Positions 1 through 9,203 of a stretch of 64,000 bases of DNA are shown one piece after another. Source of the DNA: an uncultured Eubacteriales bacterium. GTDB lineage: Bacteria; Bacillota; Clostridia; Oscillospirales; Acutalibacteraceae. The notes beneath the pieces were generated by a model that made no database searches, had not been told where the DNA came from, and worked only from the letters and a program-made list of their open reading frames with translations. Made by a program: the position numbers and the translations under genes. Every line of letters begins with the position of its first letter. Positions within the stretch are counted from its first letter, which is position 1. Where the stretch lies: positions 1 to 64,000 of the forward strand of contig CAKSWC010000001.1 in assembly GCA_934511365.1 (NCBI GenBank), given 5' to 3'.

Positions 1-72
<72 letters not shown>

Positions 73-154
73 ATGTGTCTGAATCACTCGGATATTATAA
101 TAGGTAAGAGCGCAAATGTCAAGTGCTTTTTGAAATTTTACCTCGGTTTTTTTC

Positions 155-970
155 TTATTGCTTTCTGTATACGCCAAGAACAAATTCAAGCCTTGTTTCA
201 AGCGCAGTCAGGGCTTTTGCTCTTTCTATTCCCTCATTTGACGTTCTGTAATAATATGGCGTCATTCTGAAAAGGCTCATTATGTCCTCGTTATTATCAA
301 GATTTATATCGGCGCAGACCTTGACCGTCCGTTCAAGCATGAGTGACCCGGCGGGCGGTAAAGCCTCATCGTTTTCATACGGCGTATCGTAAAGCGCTTT
401 TTTAAGCTCCCAAAGATGCTTTTTTCCCGGCACAGCCGTCACCAGGACTCCGCCCTTTTTAAGTATGCGTGAAAACTCCGAGGCATGAAACGGCGCAAAA
501 AGATGAAACGCAAAATCAACCGAGCCGTCAAAAACCGGGATGTGAGAAAGATTGGCAACAAAAAAGACAGCCCCCGTTTTTCTTTTTGCCGCAAGGCGCA
601 CCATGTTTTTTGAAATATCAAACCCGAAAAGGCGGCAATTTGCACGTTCAGCGATGTATTGGGAATAGTACCCCTCGCCGCAGCAGATGTCAAGCACGGT
701 TGGGTACTCCTTGTTTTCGCCTTCAAGAAGAGCGCAGACCTCTTCGGCAAGCGATGAAAAATATCCTTTGTTTAAAAAACTGCGGCGCGAAAGGGCCATA
801 CTTTTGTTGTCTCCAATAAGTTCGCCTTGCTTATGCGCACCGGAAAGCAGGTTGACATAGTTTTCTTTGGCTTTGTCAAAGCAATGTCCGTTTTTGCAAG
901 AATATGTTTTTCCACAGTCTGAAAGCTCATTCATACAGACCGGACAGCAGAGAACCGGTTCGCTTTTCAT
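155..970 (-). CDS. rlmA: 23S rRNA (guanine-N1) methyltransferase, RlmA/TlrB family
   Basis: The 271-residue protein starts with a small zinc-binding domain (CCPVC near residue 8, then C and CxxGH around 25-30), as in RlmA-type enzymes. A Rossmann methyltransferase fold follows, with the SAM motif DICCGEGYYS near residue 94. The family methylates N1 of a guanine in helix 35 of 23S rRNA (G745 or G748). The conserved HLFAPFHASE stretch fits the family core. It is transcribed divergently from the deacylase gene from overlapping promoters. The ribosome site (GAGTG) is weak. The exact target base cannot be told from sequence. Confidence 0.85.
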   Translation of the reverse strand: MKSEPVLCCPVCMNELSDCGKTYSCKNGHCFDKAKENYVNLLSGAHKQGELIGDNKSMALSRRSFLNKGYFSSLAEEVCALLEGENKEYPTVLDICCGEGYYSQYIAERANCRLFGFDISKNMVRLAAKRKTGAVFFVANLSHIPVFDGSVDFAFHLFAPFHASEFSRILKKGGVLVTAVPGKKHLWELKKALYDTPYENDEALPPAGSLMLERTVKVCADINLDNNEDIMSLFRMTPYYYRTSNEGIERAKALTALETRLEFVLGVYRKQ

Positions 971-1002
971 ATTTTATCACTCGCTTATATTTTATATTAA
1001 TC

Positions 1003-1031
1003 TTGAAAAGGTTTCGCTATTATGGTATTAT
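1003..1031 (+). promoter_or_regulatory. Promoter of Cys-tRNA(Pro) deacylase gene
   Basis: TTGAAA, a 17-nt spacer and TATTAT precede the plus-strand gene. The -10 box overlaps that of the divergent rlmA promoter. Confidence 0.6.
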
Positions 1032-1055
1032 AACCTATATTGACAAACAAGTCAA
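1027..1055 (-). promoter_or_regulatory. Promoter of rlmA
   Basis: On the minus strand TTGACT, a 17-nt spacer and TATAAT. Its -10 box physically overlaps the plus-strand -10 box, so the two promoters should exclude each other. Confidence 0.65.
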
Positions 1056-1094
1056 ACAGCATACTAAGTCGAAAGGAAAACGAGTAATTTTTGT

Positions 1095-1595
1095 ATGCTC
1101 GCGGTATCGAAAATGTCTAAAGACAAAAACCAGAAAACAAACGCCATGCGTATTCTTGATAAAAACAAAATTCCATACAAAGTTAATTACTATGAATGCG
1201 AGGAATTCATTGACGGCGTCCATATTGCAAATATGCTCTCTCAGCCGCTTGATTCAACATTCAAAACCCTTGTTACCAAAGGAAAAAGCGGCGGATACTT
1301 TGTTTTTGTTATTCCGATTGACAAGGAACTTTCGCTCAAAGCCGCCGCCAAATCGGTCGGAGAAAAAAGCATTGAAATGGTTCACGTTAAAGATATTCGA
1401 GCCGTTACGGGATATATCCGCGGCGGCTGCACATCCGTTGGAATGAAAAAGCAGTTTCCAACGATTATCGACTCCTCTGCGCTGAATTTTGATGAAATCA
1501 TTATCAGCGGCGGAGCACTCGGAACGCAGATTTTCATCGCCCCTTCTGACCTTGTCAAAGTCACCGGCGCAAAAACAGAACACATCACGGTCTGA
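1095..1595 (+). CDS. ybaK: Cys-tRNA(Pro) deacylase, YbaK/EbsC family
   Basis: About 160 residues with the YbaK editing-domain pattern: ALDKNKIPY-like N-terminus, LVTKGKSGGYFVFVIP, then the GYIRGGCTSVGMKK signature near residue 115 and ALGTQIFIAPSDL near the C-terminus. YbaK hydrolyses cysteine mischarged onto tRNA-Pro in trans. The start is uncertain: ATG at 1095 lies about 17 nt after AAAGGAAAA, while an in-frame ATG at 1113 (MSKDKNQ) gives the usual family N-terminus but has no close ribosome site. The gene stands alone, 30 nt upstream of the CotH lipoprotein. Confidence 0.9.
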   Translation: MLAVSKMSKDKNQKTNAMRILDKNKIPYKVNYYECEEFIDGVHIANMLSQPLDSTFKTLVTKGKSGGYFVFVIPIDKELSLKAAAKSVGEKSIEMVHVKDIRAVTGYIRGGCTSVGMKKQFPTIIDSSALNFDEIIISGGALGTQIFIAPSDLVKVTGAKTEHITV

Positions 1596-1625
1596 TTAAA
1601 ACCACCATAAAGGACAGTTAAAAAA

Positions 1626-4556
1626 ATGAAAAAAACATTTCTTTCTCTTTTTGCTCTGCTTTTTATAATCACCGCATTTTTTTGCGGCTGCTCAAAAAGT
1701 GAATACGCCGATGTCTGCATTTCAGAGGTCATGAGCAGCAATGTTTCCGTCCTTGCCGATGAAAACGGGAAATTCTGCGACTGGGTCGAGCTTTATAATC
1801 CGACAGAAAAAGACATTGACCTTTCCGGTTACTCACTGACCGACAACGGAATGAAAGCCGACAAATTTATTTTTCCGTCCGTTGTTCTCAAAAGCGGCGA
1901 ATGCCTTATTGTTTTTGCAGACGGGAATTACAAAGCAGACGTTCAAAACCGCATTTTTCATGCACCGTTCAAAATAAGCAGCTCAAACGGCGAGGGAATC
2001 CGCCTTTATAACAAAGACCGCGTTCTCGTTTCCATAATAAACCTTCCTTTGCTTGAAAGCAACACCTCATTTGGAATTGACAGCAACGGCAAAGAGTGCG
2101 TTTTGGACACACCTACTCCGGGAAAGCCAAATGAAAAAAAGATTGAAGCTTCGCACAGCGAAAATAAGAATTCAACAAAGCCAAACGCCAACTCTGCAAG
2201 CAAAGTACGAATCAATGAATATTCAACAACAAAAACGCAGACCATCCTTGACTCCGACGGAGATTTTGAAAGCTGGGTCGAGCTTTATAATTCCGGCGAG
2301 AATGACGCAGACCTTTCCGGTCTTTTCCTTTCTGATGACGCCGCAAACAAGGAGAAATGGGCATTTCCGAACGGCTGCATAATCAAAAGCGGCGGCTACC
2401 TTCTTGTTTTCCTTTCCGGAAAAGAGAAAGAATACAAAAGCGGCGGCGAACTTCACGCCGCATTCAAACTGAATGGAAAAGAAGAAAAGCTCTATCTTTT
2501 TGACAAGAGCAAAAAAGAACTTAGTTCAATCGAGGTTTTTGACCTTTTTTCAAATCTTTCCTGCGGTATTGACTCGAAGGGAAAAACCGTCTTTTTTTCA
2601 AAATCCACTCCCGGAGCCGAAAACGGTGCCTCCGGCTTTGACAAAATTGAAAGCGCAGCAAAAACAAAAAGCAAGGAGCTTGTTATCACGGAAGTTGCGG
2701 CGGTGAACACAACCGTTTCCGCGCCGGACGGCGAAACGCGCGACTATATTGAACTTCTCAACAATTCAAAAAGCAAAATCAATTTGAAAAATTACAGACT
2801 CTCCGACTCAAAAAAATCGGAGAGTTTTCATAAGCTCCCCGATTATACGGTATCTCCCGGCGAATACTGTGTAATTTTCTGCGGCAATGAAACAACAGTC
2901 AAAGAAAACAGTGTTTATTGCAGCATCGGCCTCAACCGTTACGGCGAAACTGTATATCTTGCAGAGGAAAGCGGCGTTATTGCGGATAGCCTTGAATACG
3001 GCAGGCTATTTGATGGCTATGTTTGCGGAAGAGAGGTTTCCGGGAGCGATTCTCCGGTATACTTTGCTTCATACACACCTAAAAAAAAGAACAAGGGCGC
3101 TCCCCTTTCAAAAGCTCCCACCGATCCCGTCTTTTCCAAAAGCAGTACCTATGTCAAAAAGGGTGAATCAATTTCTCTTTCCTGCACCGATGGCGTAATA
3201 AGATATACTCTTGATTCAAGCGTACCTACGGAAAAATCACCCGTATACAAAGAACCTCTTACAATAAACAAAACGACCGTTGTCCGCGCGCGCTGTTTTA
3301 AAAACGGCTCGGTTCCGTCCGGCACGGTCAGCGCGACCTATGTTGTTGGACGAAAAAGCAAGCTTGACGTTGTTTTTCTAACAACCGACAACAACAATCT
3401 TTATAGCAGCAAAAACGGCATTTGGGCGAACGGAAAAGGCTATACAAAGGAATTTCCCCATGTCGGCGCAAACTATTGGCAGGACTGGGAAAGACCCGTA
3501 ACCTTTGAATTTATGACGGCGGACGGCCGGTCGCAAATCTGCTTTGATGCCGGCATCTCAGTATTCGGTCAATTCAGCCGCGCGCTCGAGCAAAAAAGCG
3601 TTGCAATCAAGCTGCGTGACAAATACGGCCCCGATGAAATCTGCTATCCGTTTTTTGAAAACAATGTCAATGTTTTCTCCTCCCTTGTTTTGCGCAACAG
3701 CGGACAAGACTTTGAAATTGCTCATATCCGCGATGCGTTTTGCTCTCAGGTTATCAAGGGCAGCGTTGATGTTGATTTCATGGACTACAAGCCCGTTATC
3801 TGTTATGTTAACGGAAAATATCACGGTATTTATGACCTGAGAGAAAAAATTGATGAGGACTACCTGAAAAATCATTACGGCGTTGACCCTGACAATGTTG
3901 ACCTCATCAAGGGCAACAACATTGTTAACGCCGGTTCACTTGACGGATACAGGAAGCTTCAAAAATATATCAAAACGCACGATGTTACAAAGGACAGCGT
4001 CTATGATTATATCTGCTTTCAAATTGATATTGATGAGCTTATCTCATACTGGATGTGCGAATCGTTCTTTTCAAACACCGACACGGGCAACATCAGATTT
4101 TGGCGTGAAAACAAAAACGGAGCAAAATGGCGTTGGATATTCTTTGACGCCGATTGGTCGCTGTTTCCTTCAACCTACAAACAAAGCTCCGTCAGCAACT
4201 ATCTTGACCCAAACGGCCACGGCGTTTCGGACGCTTTTGACACAACAATAATGAGCAATCTCATCAAAAACAAAAAGTTCAGAAAGAGACTTCTTGAAAT
4301 TCACGCAAAACATCTGAACACAACATTTTCAACAAAACGACTGCTAAGTATCTTTGACGGCATGATTAATGAAATCGACGAGGAAATGAAGTATCACATA
4401 GAGCGCTGGGAATCTCTCGGCTACACCCGCTGGAAAAGCAATGTTGCAGTTCTGCGCGGAATAATCAAGGAAAAGCGTGAAATTTTTATCAACGACCTCA
4501 TTAAGACGTTGAAGCTTTCAAAGGATGAAATTGCCCTTCTCAAAGGGAATGAATAA
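1626..4556 (+). CDS. Lipoprotein with lamin-tail domains and a CotH kinase domain
   Basis: The 976-residue protein has a lipoprotein signal ending in FFCGC (Cys about 22). Three lamin-tail-like beta domains follow at about 25-160, 195-330 and 345-480, each with a DWVELYN- or DYIELLN-like strand and an LSGYSL-type turn. A chitobiase C-terminal/Fn3-associated segment spans about 500-575 (SCTDGVIRYTLDSS, TTVVRARCF). A CotH-type kinase fold occupies about 580-930, with CYVNGKYHGIYDLREKIDED, NVDLIKGN and WRWIFFDADWSLF. CotH proteins are secreted atypical kinases; related LTD-CotH proteins are common surface lipoproteins of Clostridia, and their substrates are mostly unknown. A strong terminator follows. 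Confidence 0.88.
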   Translation: MKKTFLSLFALLFIITAFFCGCSKSEYADVCISEVMSSNVSVLADENGKFCDWVELYNPTEKDIDLSGYSLTDNGMKADKFIFPSVVLKSGECLIVFADGNYKADVQNRIFHAPFKISSSNGEGIRLYNKDRVLVSIINLPLLESNTSFGIDSNGKECVLDTPTPGKPNEKKIEASHSENKNSTKPNANSASKVRINEYSTTKTQTILDSDGDFESWVELYNSGENDADLSGLFLSDDAANKEKWAFPNGCIIKSGGYLLVFLSGKEKEYKSGGELHAAFKLNGKEEKLYLFDKSKKELSSIEVFDLFSNLSCGIDSKGKTVFFSKSTPGAENGASGFDKIESAAKTKSKELVITEVAAVNTTVSAPDGETRDYIELLNNSKSKINLKNYRLSDSKKSESFHKLPDYTVSPGEYCVIFCGNETTVKENSVYCSIGLNRYGETVYLAEESGVIADSLEYGRLFDGYVCGREVSGSDSPVYFASYTPKKKNKGAPLSKAPTDPVFSKSSTYVKKGESISLSCTDGVIRYTLDSSVPTEKSPVYKEPLTINKTTVVRARCFKNGSVPSGTVSATYVVGRKSKLDVVFLTTDNNNLYSSKNGIWANGKGYTKEFPHVGANYWQDWERPVTFEFMTADGRSQICFDAGISVFGQFSRALEQKSVAIKLRDKYGPDEICYPFFENNVNVFSSLVLRNSGQDFEIAHIRDAFCSQVIKGSVDVDFMDYKPVICYVNGKYHGIYDLREKIDEDYLKNHYGVDPDNVDLIKGNNIVNAGSLDGYRKLQKYIKTHDVTKDSVYDYICFQIDIDELISYWMCESFFSNTDTGNIRFWRENKNGAKWRWIFFDADWSLFPSTYKQSSVSNYLDPNGHGVSDAFDTTIMSNLIKNKKFRKRLLEIHAKHLNTTFSTKRLLSIFDGMINEIDEEMKYHIERWESLGYTRWKSNVAVLRGIIKEKREIFINDLIKTLKLSKDEIALLKGNE

Positions 4557-4564
4557 TCAATCGT

Positions 4565-4612
4565 AAGCAGCCTGCTCACGGTGGAGTGAGCAGGCTGCTT
4601 ATTTTTGTTTTT
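4565..4612 (+). terminator. Terminator of the CotH lipoprotein gene
   Basis: A perfect 14-bp stem (AAGCAGCCTGCTCA with TGAGCAGGCTGCTT), an 8-nt loop and a downstream T-rich tract. Confidence 0.9.
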
Positions 4613-4644
4613 CGGGCTATAATCGGGTTCGGTTTTGACTTCTG

Positions 4645-5265
4645 TCAAGTATTTTTCATAACAACCGAGCCTATGCATTCACTGACGTGCTCGCAGGAAT
4701 CGGCGCAAGCTTCAAAGCACTCGTAAATTTTATGCCATGAAACGGTTTCAAGAACAGGAAGCGCCTCTTTTGTGAGCGCACGCATTGAAGAAAGATAAAG
4801 CCTGTCACACTCCTCCTCTGCGCTGTTGAGCTCAATAATGAGCGAGGCAAGCCTTTTTGACTTTTTGAAGCCCGAAAGCTCCTCTGCCGCCGCGCAGATA
4901 AGCTCGCAGGAAAGAACAATTTTTTCGGCAAATTCGATTGCATCCGGACGGATTGACTGAATATCATAGATATAGAACTTTTGCAAAATCTCCTCAATTT
5001 TATCAATAACATCGTCAAGTCTCTGACCGAGCATATCAAGATCCTCGCGGTCAACCGGGGTTACAAACGCCTTGATTAATGCAGCACTCATCTCATGCTT
5101 CTTTTTATCTGCACTGTGCTCAATCGAATGCATTTCATCAAGCATAGGAACAATTTTCCGGGCATCATAGTTTTTCAGACAGTTAACAAGATATTCCGCT
5201 CCTTTTTTTAAAAGAGCCGCAGTCTGAATATAGTTTTCAAAATAAAACTTATCGCCTTTTGCCAT
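4645..5265 (-). CDS. DUF47 (PhoU-like) Pit accessory protein
   Basis: The 206-residue all-helical protein matches the DUF47/PhoU-related family that accompanies Pit transporters. It has YFENYIQTAALLKKGAEYL near the N-terminus, a HSIEHSADKKKHEM metal-binding-like helix near 47-60 and DREDLDMLGQRLDDVIDKIE near 73-92. These proteins modulate low-affinity phosphate uptake. It lies 65 nt downstream of pit in the same direction, so the two very likely form an operon. Confidence 0.9.
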   Translation of the reverse strand: MAKGDKFYFENYIQTAALLKKGAEYLVNCLKNYDARKIVPMLDEMHSIEHSADKKKHEMSAALIKAFVTPVDREDLDMLGQRLDDVIDKIEEILQKFYIYDIQSIRPDAIEFAEKIVLSCELICAAAEELSGFKKSKRLASLIIELNSAEEECDRLYLSSMRALTKEALPVLETVSWHKIYECFEACADSCEHVSECIGSVVMKNT

Positions 5266-5330
5266 TGAGCTTAAGCTCCTTTCCGTTTAATCAGCAGTTG
5301 CCGGGGATGTGCATATCAATTAATCAGGCG

Positions 5331-6386
5331 TTACTTAGCAAATATAGAAATGAAAAGCTTCGTCATCAGAAAACCGACAAGACCGCAGCCGGGGAAAGTC
5401 AGCACCCAGGTCAAAACCATTTCCTTAACAACGCCAAAATTGATTGCCGAAACACGCTTCACTGCGCCAACGCCCATTATTGAGGTTGTTTTTGCGTGGG
5501 TTGTTGAAACCGGAAGGCTGAAAACCGAACAGATAAGAAGTGCCAAAGCCGCCGCGATATCCGCCGAAAAGCCCTGGTATTTTTCAAGTTTCACCATGTC
5601 CATGCCAACGGATTTGATAATTTTCTTTCCGCCCATCGCCGTTCCAAGCGCCATAACCACGGAGCAGACGATCATCAGCCAAACGGGAATCCGAATGTCG
5701 GCCGGAAGTGCCTGACCCTGCGACATATAAACACAAAGCAGAATAACGCCCATAAACTTCTGGCCGTCCTGCGCACCATGCATGAAAGCCATTGAGGCGG
5801 CACCGACTATTTGCGCACCCTTAAAAAACGATTCGGTTTTTCTTCTGTTGACATTGTAAAAAATCACCGTAACAAGCTTGCAAACAAGCCAGCCGAGACC
5901 AAAGCCGAGAAAAACCGAAATTCCTATTCCGTATATGACCTTGACCCACTCACTGCCATTAACTCCGCCAAGATTTCCGTGGAGCGCAATGGCGCTTCCG
6001 GTGAGACCTGCAATGAGCGCGTGGCTTTCACTTGTCGGTATTCCGAAAACCCATGCAAGAACGGCCCAGAGCACGATTGCAAATAGCGCCGCGCTCAACG
6101 ATATTATTGCGATATCCGGATCGTTACCGAAATCAACCATTTTGGTGATTGTTTCCGCAACGGTTGCGTTGATGAGCGTCATAACGAATACGCCGAAAAA
6201 ATTGAAAACCGCCGCCATCAGTATTGCTGCGCGCGCAGACATACACCGCGTTACAACGCAGGTTGCAATGGCGTTCGGCGCGTCTGTCCAGCCGTTAACA
6301 AGAATTACTCCTATCGTCAACGCAACGGCGATGAACAGCAGCGGATTTTCCGTCATACGGCTCCAAAAGACTGAAATTGAATCCAT
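5331..6386 (-). CDS. pit: PiT-family inorganic phosphate transporter
   Basis: The 351-residue integral membrane protein has about ten hydrophobic segments. It carries the duplicated PiT signature: GWTDAPNAIATCVVTR near residue 31 and STTHAKTTSIMGVGAVKR near residue 295. The family imports metal-phosphate with H+ or Na+. An AGGAGATTAGA ribosome site precedes the ATG. The partner DUF47 gene follows directly. Confidence 0.93.
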   Translation of the reverse strand: MDSISVFWSRMTENPLLFIAVALTIGVILVNGWTDAPNAIATCVVTRCMSARAAILMAAVFNFFGVFVMTLINATVAETITKMVDFGNDPDIAIISLSAALFAIVLWAVLAWVFGIPTSESHALIAGLTGSAIALHGNLGGVNGSEWVKVIYGIGISVFLGFGLGWLVCKLVTVIFYNVNRRKTESFFKGAQIVGAASMAFMHGAQDGQKFMGVILLCVYMSQGQALPADIRIPVWLMIVCSVVMALGTAMGGKKIIKSVGMDMVKLEKYQGFSADIAAALALLICSVFSLPVSTTHAKTTSIMGVGAVKRVSAINFGVVKEMVLTWVLTFPGCGLVGFLMTKLFISIFAK

Positions 6387-6420
6387 TCTAATCTCCTGTC
6401 GGTTTTGATTGAGATACTAA

Positions 6421-6621
6421 TCAAAAAACAACGGTCAGAAGCATTTTGAACTTTTCTTTTCCGAATACGGCGTGGGAATGTCTTGCCGGCATAACAATAC
6501 ATTCGCCCTCATTAAGTTCAAAATTTTTTCCGTCAATCGTTATTCTTCCAACTCCGGTTTGAAATATAAATATATTTTGCTTCACTGTGGAAATATTATG
6601 TGTGAAGCACTTTAATCTGTA
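6421..6621 (-). pseudogene. 5'-truncated cupin-domain gene remnant
   Basis: The minus strand reads, without a plausible ATG start, a cupin C-terminal half: VKQNIFIFQTGVG, RITIDGKNFELNEGECIVMP, ARHSHAVFGKEKFKMLLTVV, then a stop. This is the usual end of small cupin proteins (GEAxITIDG, PAxxPHA, KMLLTI), but the N-terminal half is absent and a TAA closes the frame at 6622-6624. The only in-frame alternative start is a GTG at 6585 with no ribosome site. It is best read as a decayed gene filling the space between pit and the Cys-repeat gene. Confidence 0.65.
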
Positions 6622-6662
6622 TTAAAAAGCCAAAAAAACTTTGTTTCTGAAAGCAGAAAGGT

Positions 6663-6689
6663 TGACCGCCGGCTCGTGTCCGGCGGTCA
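6663..6689 (-). terminator. Hairpin after the Cys-repeat protein gene
   Basis: A perfect 10-bp GC-rich stem TGACCGCCGG/CCGGCGGTCA lies just after the stop codon on the minus strand. The T tract that follows is weak. Confidence 0.6.
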
Positions 6690-6694
6690 GTTAC

Positions 6695-9004
6695 TTATTT
6701 AATTACAGCCGAAACCGTTTTGCTGAATACTGTGTACTGAGGACCGCCACTCTTGTTTTTAACGGCAATAACCTTGAAATAATACCTCGTTCCCGGTTTA
6801 AGTTTTTTAATAATGCGGTGATTTGTTGAAGAAACGATTTTTGTATAGTCTCCGTTTTTGCGTGTACTGTAATAAACGGCATAGTTTTTTACGCCGGAAA
6901 TTTTGCTCCATGAAAGCCTCGCCTGTCTTTTTTCCGCGGTAACGGAAAGTTTTGGAGACTGCGCCTTTGTTGCGGCTTTAAAACTTTTAAGGTTTGGCGA
7001 AAAAGCTTTGCTGCTTCCGATATATACATAAGCCTGCACTTTAACTGTATATTTGCAGCCCGGGTCAAGTCCTTTAAAGGTAACCGAATTACGGTTTATA
7101 TCTTCCTTTTGAACGCACCGACCGTTTTTATAGACAGAAACTCTGTATCCGCCGGCACCGGGAACCTTTGTCCACGTTGCCTTGAACGATGATGAAGTGA
7201 TATTGATAACCTTAATTTTTTTGGTGGCTGCCGGAAGAATCCGGAAAGAAAGCGTTTTTTCTCCCTTGTAATTGCCGCAGAATGTGATTTTGGCCTGAGC
7301 CTTTCCTGTGCTTTTGTTGCCGGAATAGGTTACGGTGAAGTCTCTCCCCTTTTTCAGCGCGTTGTTGTTTCTGTCTCTGACAACATATTCCGGCATTACC
7401 GCTCTTTTTGAAAAAACGAATTCTGTTTTTGAAAGGACGGCGCTTTTAATCATTGGAACAATCTGTTCTTTTCCTCTTATGGCCTTGCAAAAACGACAGC
7501 GGTAAGCGATTGAACCGTCCTTTTTCATTGTTGCGCATATGACGCTTCTGACATATGAATGTCCTTTTTTCAAAACAACTTCTCCGCCGGTTTTATAACT
7601 GCAGCGCTTGCAATGTTCACCCTTTGTCAGCCCGTTTGAGGTGCAAGTCGCTTCTTTCGCCTTATCCGACACAAAATTATGGCCGAGCGGCGAAACAACC
7701 TTTCCTCCCGTTTTATAATCGCAGCGTGTGCAGTGCTTTCCGGCGGTGAGTCCGCTTTCGGTGCAGGTTGCGCTTTTTGCGGAGTCCTTAACAAGCTTAT
7801 GACCGAGCGCGGCAACCGTTTTTTGTTTTGTTCCGGCCGAGCAGCGTGTGCAGACCTTTCCTTCAGTGAGTCCGGATTTTGTGCAGGTTGGGGCAACTGC
7901 CTTTTCGGTTCTGTAGTTATGGCCGAGTGCCGGAACACGTGTGGCTCCGGTTCTATAACTGCAACGGGTGCAGTGTTCACCCTTTGTTAGTCCGTCTGCC
8001 GTGCAGGTTGGCCCTTTTTCCTCATCGCGTATTATTTTATGCCCGAGAGGCTCAATAACGTGGCGCGTCTGCTCGTAATCGCAGCGCGTGCAGTGCTTCC
8101 CGGCGGTGAGTCCGCTTTCGGTGCAGGTTGCGCTTTTTGCCTCGTCAATAACATAAATGTGGCCAAGAGCAGGAAGCTTTTCTCCGCCGGTTTTGAATTT
8201 GCAGCGTGTGCAATGTTCGCCGGACGCGTAACCGGCCTTTGTGCAGGTGGCGCTTTTTCCGGCGTCTTTAACAATATCGTGACCCAGGGAAGGAATCGAA
8301 TTTCTTTCGGTCTTATATCCGCAGCGTCTGCAATATCCGCCGGCGGAAAGGCCGTTTTGTGTGCAGGTGGGCTCAACCGCTTTTTCGCTCGTTACGATAT
8401 CATGACCGAGCGCACTCACTTCTTCAAGCCCTCTGATAACAACGCCGCAGACGGTGCAGCGCAAGCCCTCTTTTCTTCCCGGGGCGGTGCAGGTTGCGGC
8501 AACGGCTTTTTCTGTTTTTGCGGCATGGCCGTTTTTTTGAACAAAGGAATCAATTTTCACATCGTTACAGACGGTGCAGGTATGCTTTGTGTATCCGCGC
8601 TCGGTGCAGGTAGGTTCAATAACCGTGTCAATATATGTATGCTCATGGGTGGCACATTTCCAGACGGCATACAACTTCAGTGAGGTATCATATGAAAACC
8701 TGTCGCCGGGCATAAAGCGAACTGTTTCATCATATTTATCGGTTGACCAGCCGACAAATTGATAGCCATCCCGTTCAGGGATAGTTTTTGAAAGAAGAAT
8801 TGATTCTCCGCTGTTTTTTGTCTGTGCCTCGGGAGCGTTATGGCCGCCGTTCGCATCATAGGAAACCGTATATATTTCTTTAGCAAAACAAGCAGGAAAC
8901 AGTATATTACCCGAAGAAGCTTTGCAGGCGAAAAAAATCTCAAAGCCGACAAAAAGGAGTATTCCAGCAAGTGCCGCTGCTCTTGCAACCCAATTCTTTT
9001 TCAT
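6695..9004 (-). CDS. Secreted Cys-repeat protein with InlB-type and Fn3 domains
   Basis: The 769-residue protein has an N-terminal hydrophobic signal/anchor (about 8-27). An InlB B-repeat-like module follows at about 44-115 (YDANGGHNAPEAQ, GYQFVGWSTDKYD, LKLYAVW). Next come nine full and one degenerate repeats of about 42 residues (about 118-510), each with a GH-x-Y/I turn, a TCTxxGLTxGxHC core and a CxRC pair. Two Fn3-like domains end the protein (about 580-765, with GLDPGCKYTVKVQAYVY and LKPGTRYYFKVIAVKN). No LPXTG motif is visible. The three regular cysteines per repeat could bind zinc or form disulfides. Such repeats occur in surface proteins of gut Firmicutes; the role here is unknown, with adhesion the usual guess. 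Confidence 0.75.
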   Translation of the reverse strand: MKKNWVARAAALAGILLFVGFEIFFACKASSGNILFPACFAKEIYTVSYDANGGHNAPEAQTKNSGESILLSKTIPERDGYQFVGWSTDKYDETVRFMPGDRFSYDTSLKLYAVWKCATHEHTYIDTVIEPTCTERGYTKHTCTVCNDVKIDSFVQKNGHAAKTEKAVAATCTAPGRKEGLRCTVCGVVIRGLEEVSALGHDIVTSEKAVEPTCTQNGLSAGGYCRRCGYKTERNSIPSLGHDIVKDAGKSATCTKAGYASGEHCTRCKFKTGGEKLPALGHIYVIDEAKSATCTESGLTAGKHCTRCDYEQTRHVIEPLGHKIIRDEEKGPTCTADGLTKGEHCTRCSYRTGATRVPALGHNYRTEKAVAPTCTKSGLTEGKVCTRCSAGTKQKTVAALGHKLVKDSAKSATCTESGLTAGKHCTRCDYKTGGKVVSPLGHNFVSDKAKEATCTSNGLTKGEHCKRCSYKTGGEVVLKKGHSYVRSVICATMKKDGSIAYRCRFCKAIRGKEQIVPMIKSAVLSKTEFVFSKRAVMPEYVVRDRNNNALKKGRDFTVTYSGNKSTGKAQAKITFCGNYKGEKTLSFRILPAATKKIKVINITSSSFKATWTKVPGAGGYRVSVYKNGRCVQKEDINRNSVTFKGLDPGCKYTVKVQAYVYIGSSKAFSPNLKSFKAATKAQSPKLSVTAEKRQARLSWSKISGVKNYAVYYSTRKNGDYTKIVSSTNHRIIKKLKPGTRYYFKVIAVKNKSGGPQYTVFSKTVSAVIK

Positions 9005-9102
9005 ATTTCTCCATCCTCAACATCTGACAAATTATGACATATTTTGACAAACATCTAAGATGATTTTATCATATGGAAAAGAAAAAGTAAAGCCGTTGAA
9101 AC

Positions 9103-9130
9103 AAAAACGCCGGAGACTTTTCCGGCGTCT
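9103..9130 (-). terminator. Terminator downstream of the 9.2-10.3 kb genes
   Basis: On the minus strand the stem ACGCCGGA/TCCGGCGT with a 6-nt loop is followed by TTTTTG. Confidence 0.75.
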
Positions 9131-9203
9131 TTGTTTAATAGAGATACTTGATCACCAATGTAATTTTAACCGATGCTCCGCAGTCAAACGCCGGGCAATA
9201 TGT

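Noticed and set aside
904..1446. 180-codon plus-strand frame across the rlmA/ybaK promoters
   Set aside because: It spans both promoters and overlaps ybaK out of frame; no homology recognised.
7540..8660. Regularly spaced DNA repeats of about 125 bp, at first glance array-like
   Set aside because: They are in one open frame encoding the Cys-repeat protein; units are too long and diverged for CRISPR and there are no cas genes.
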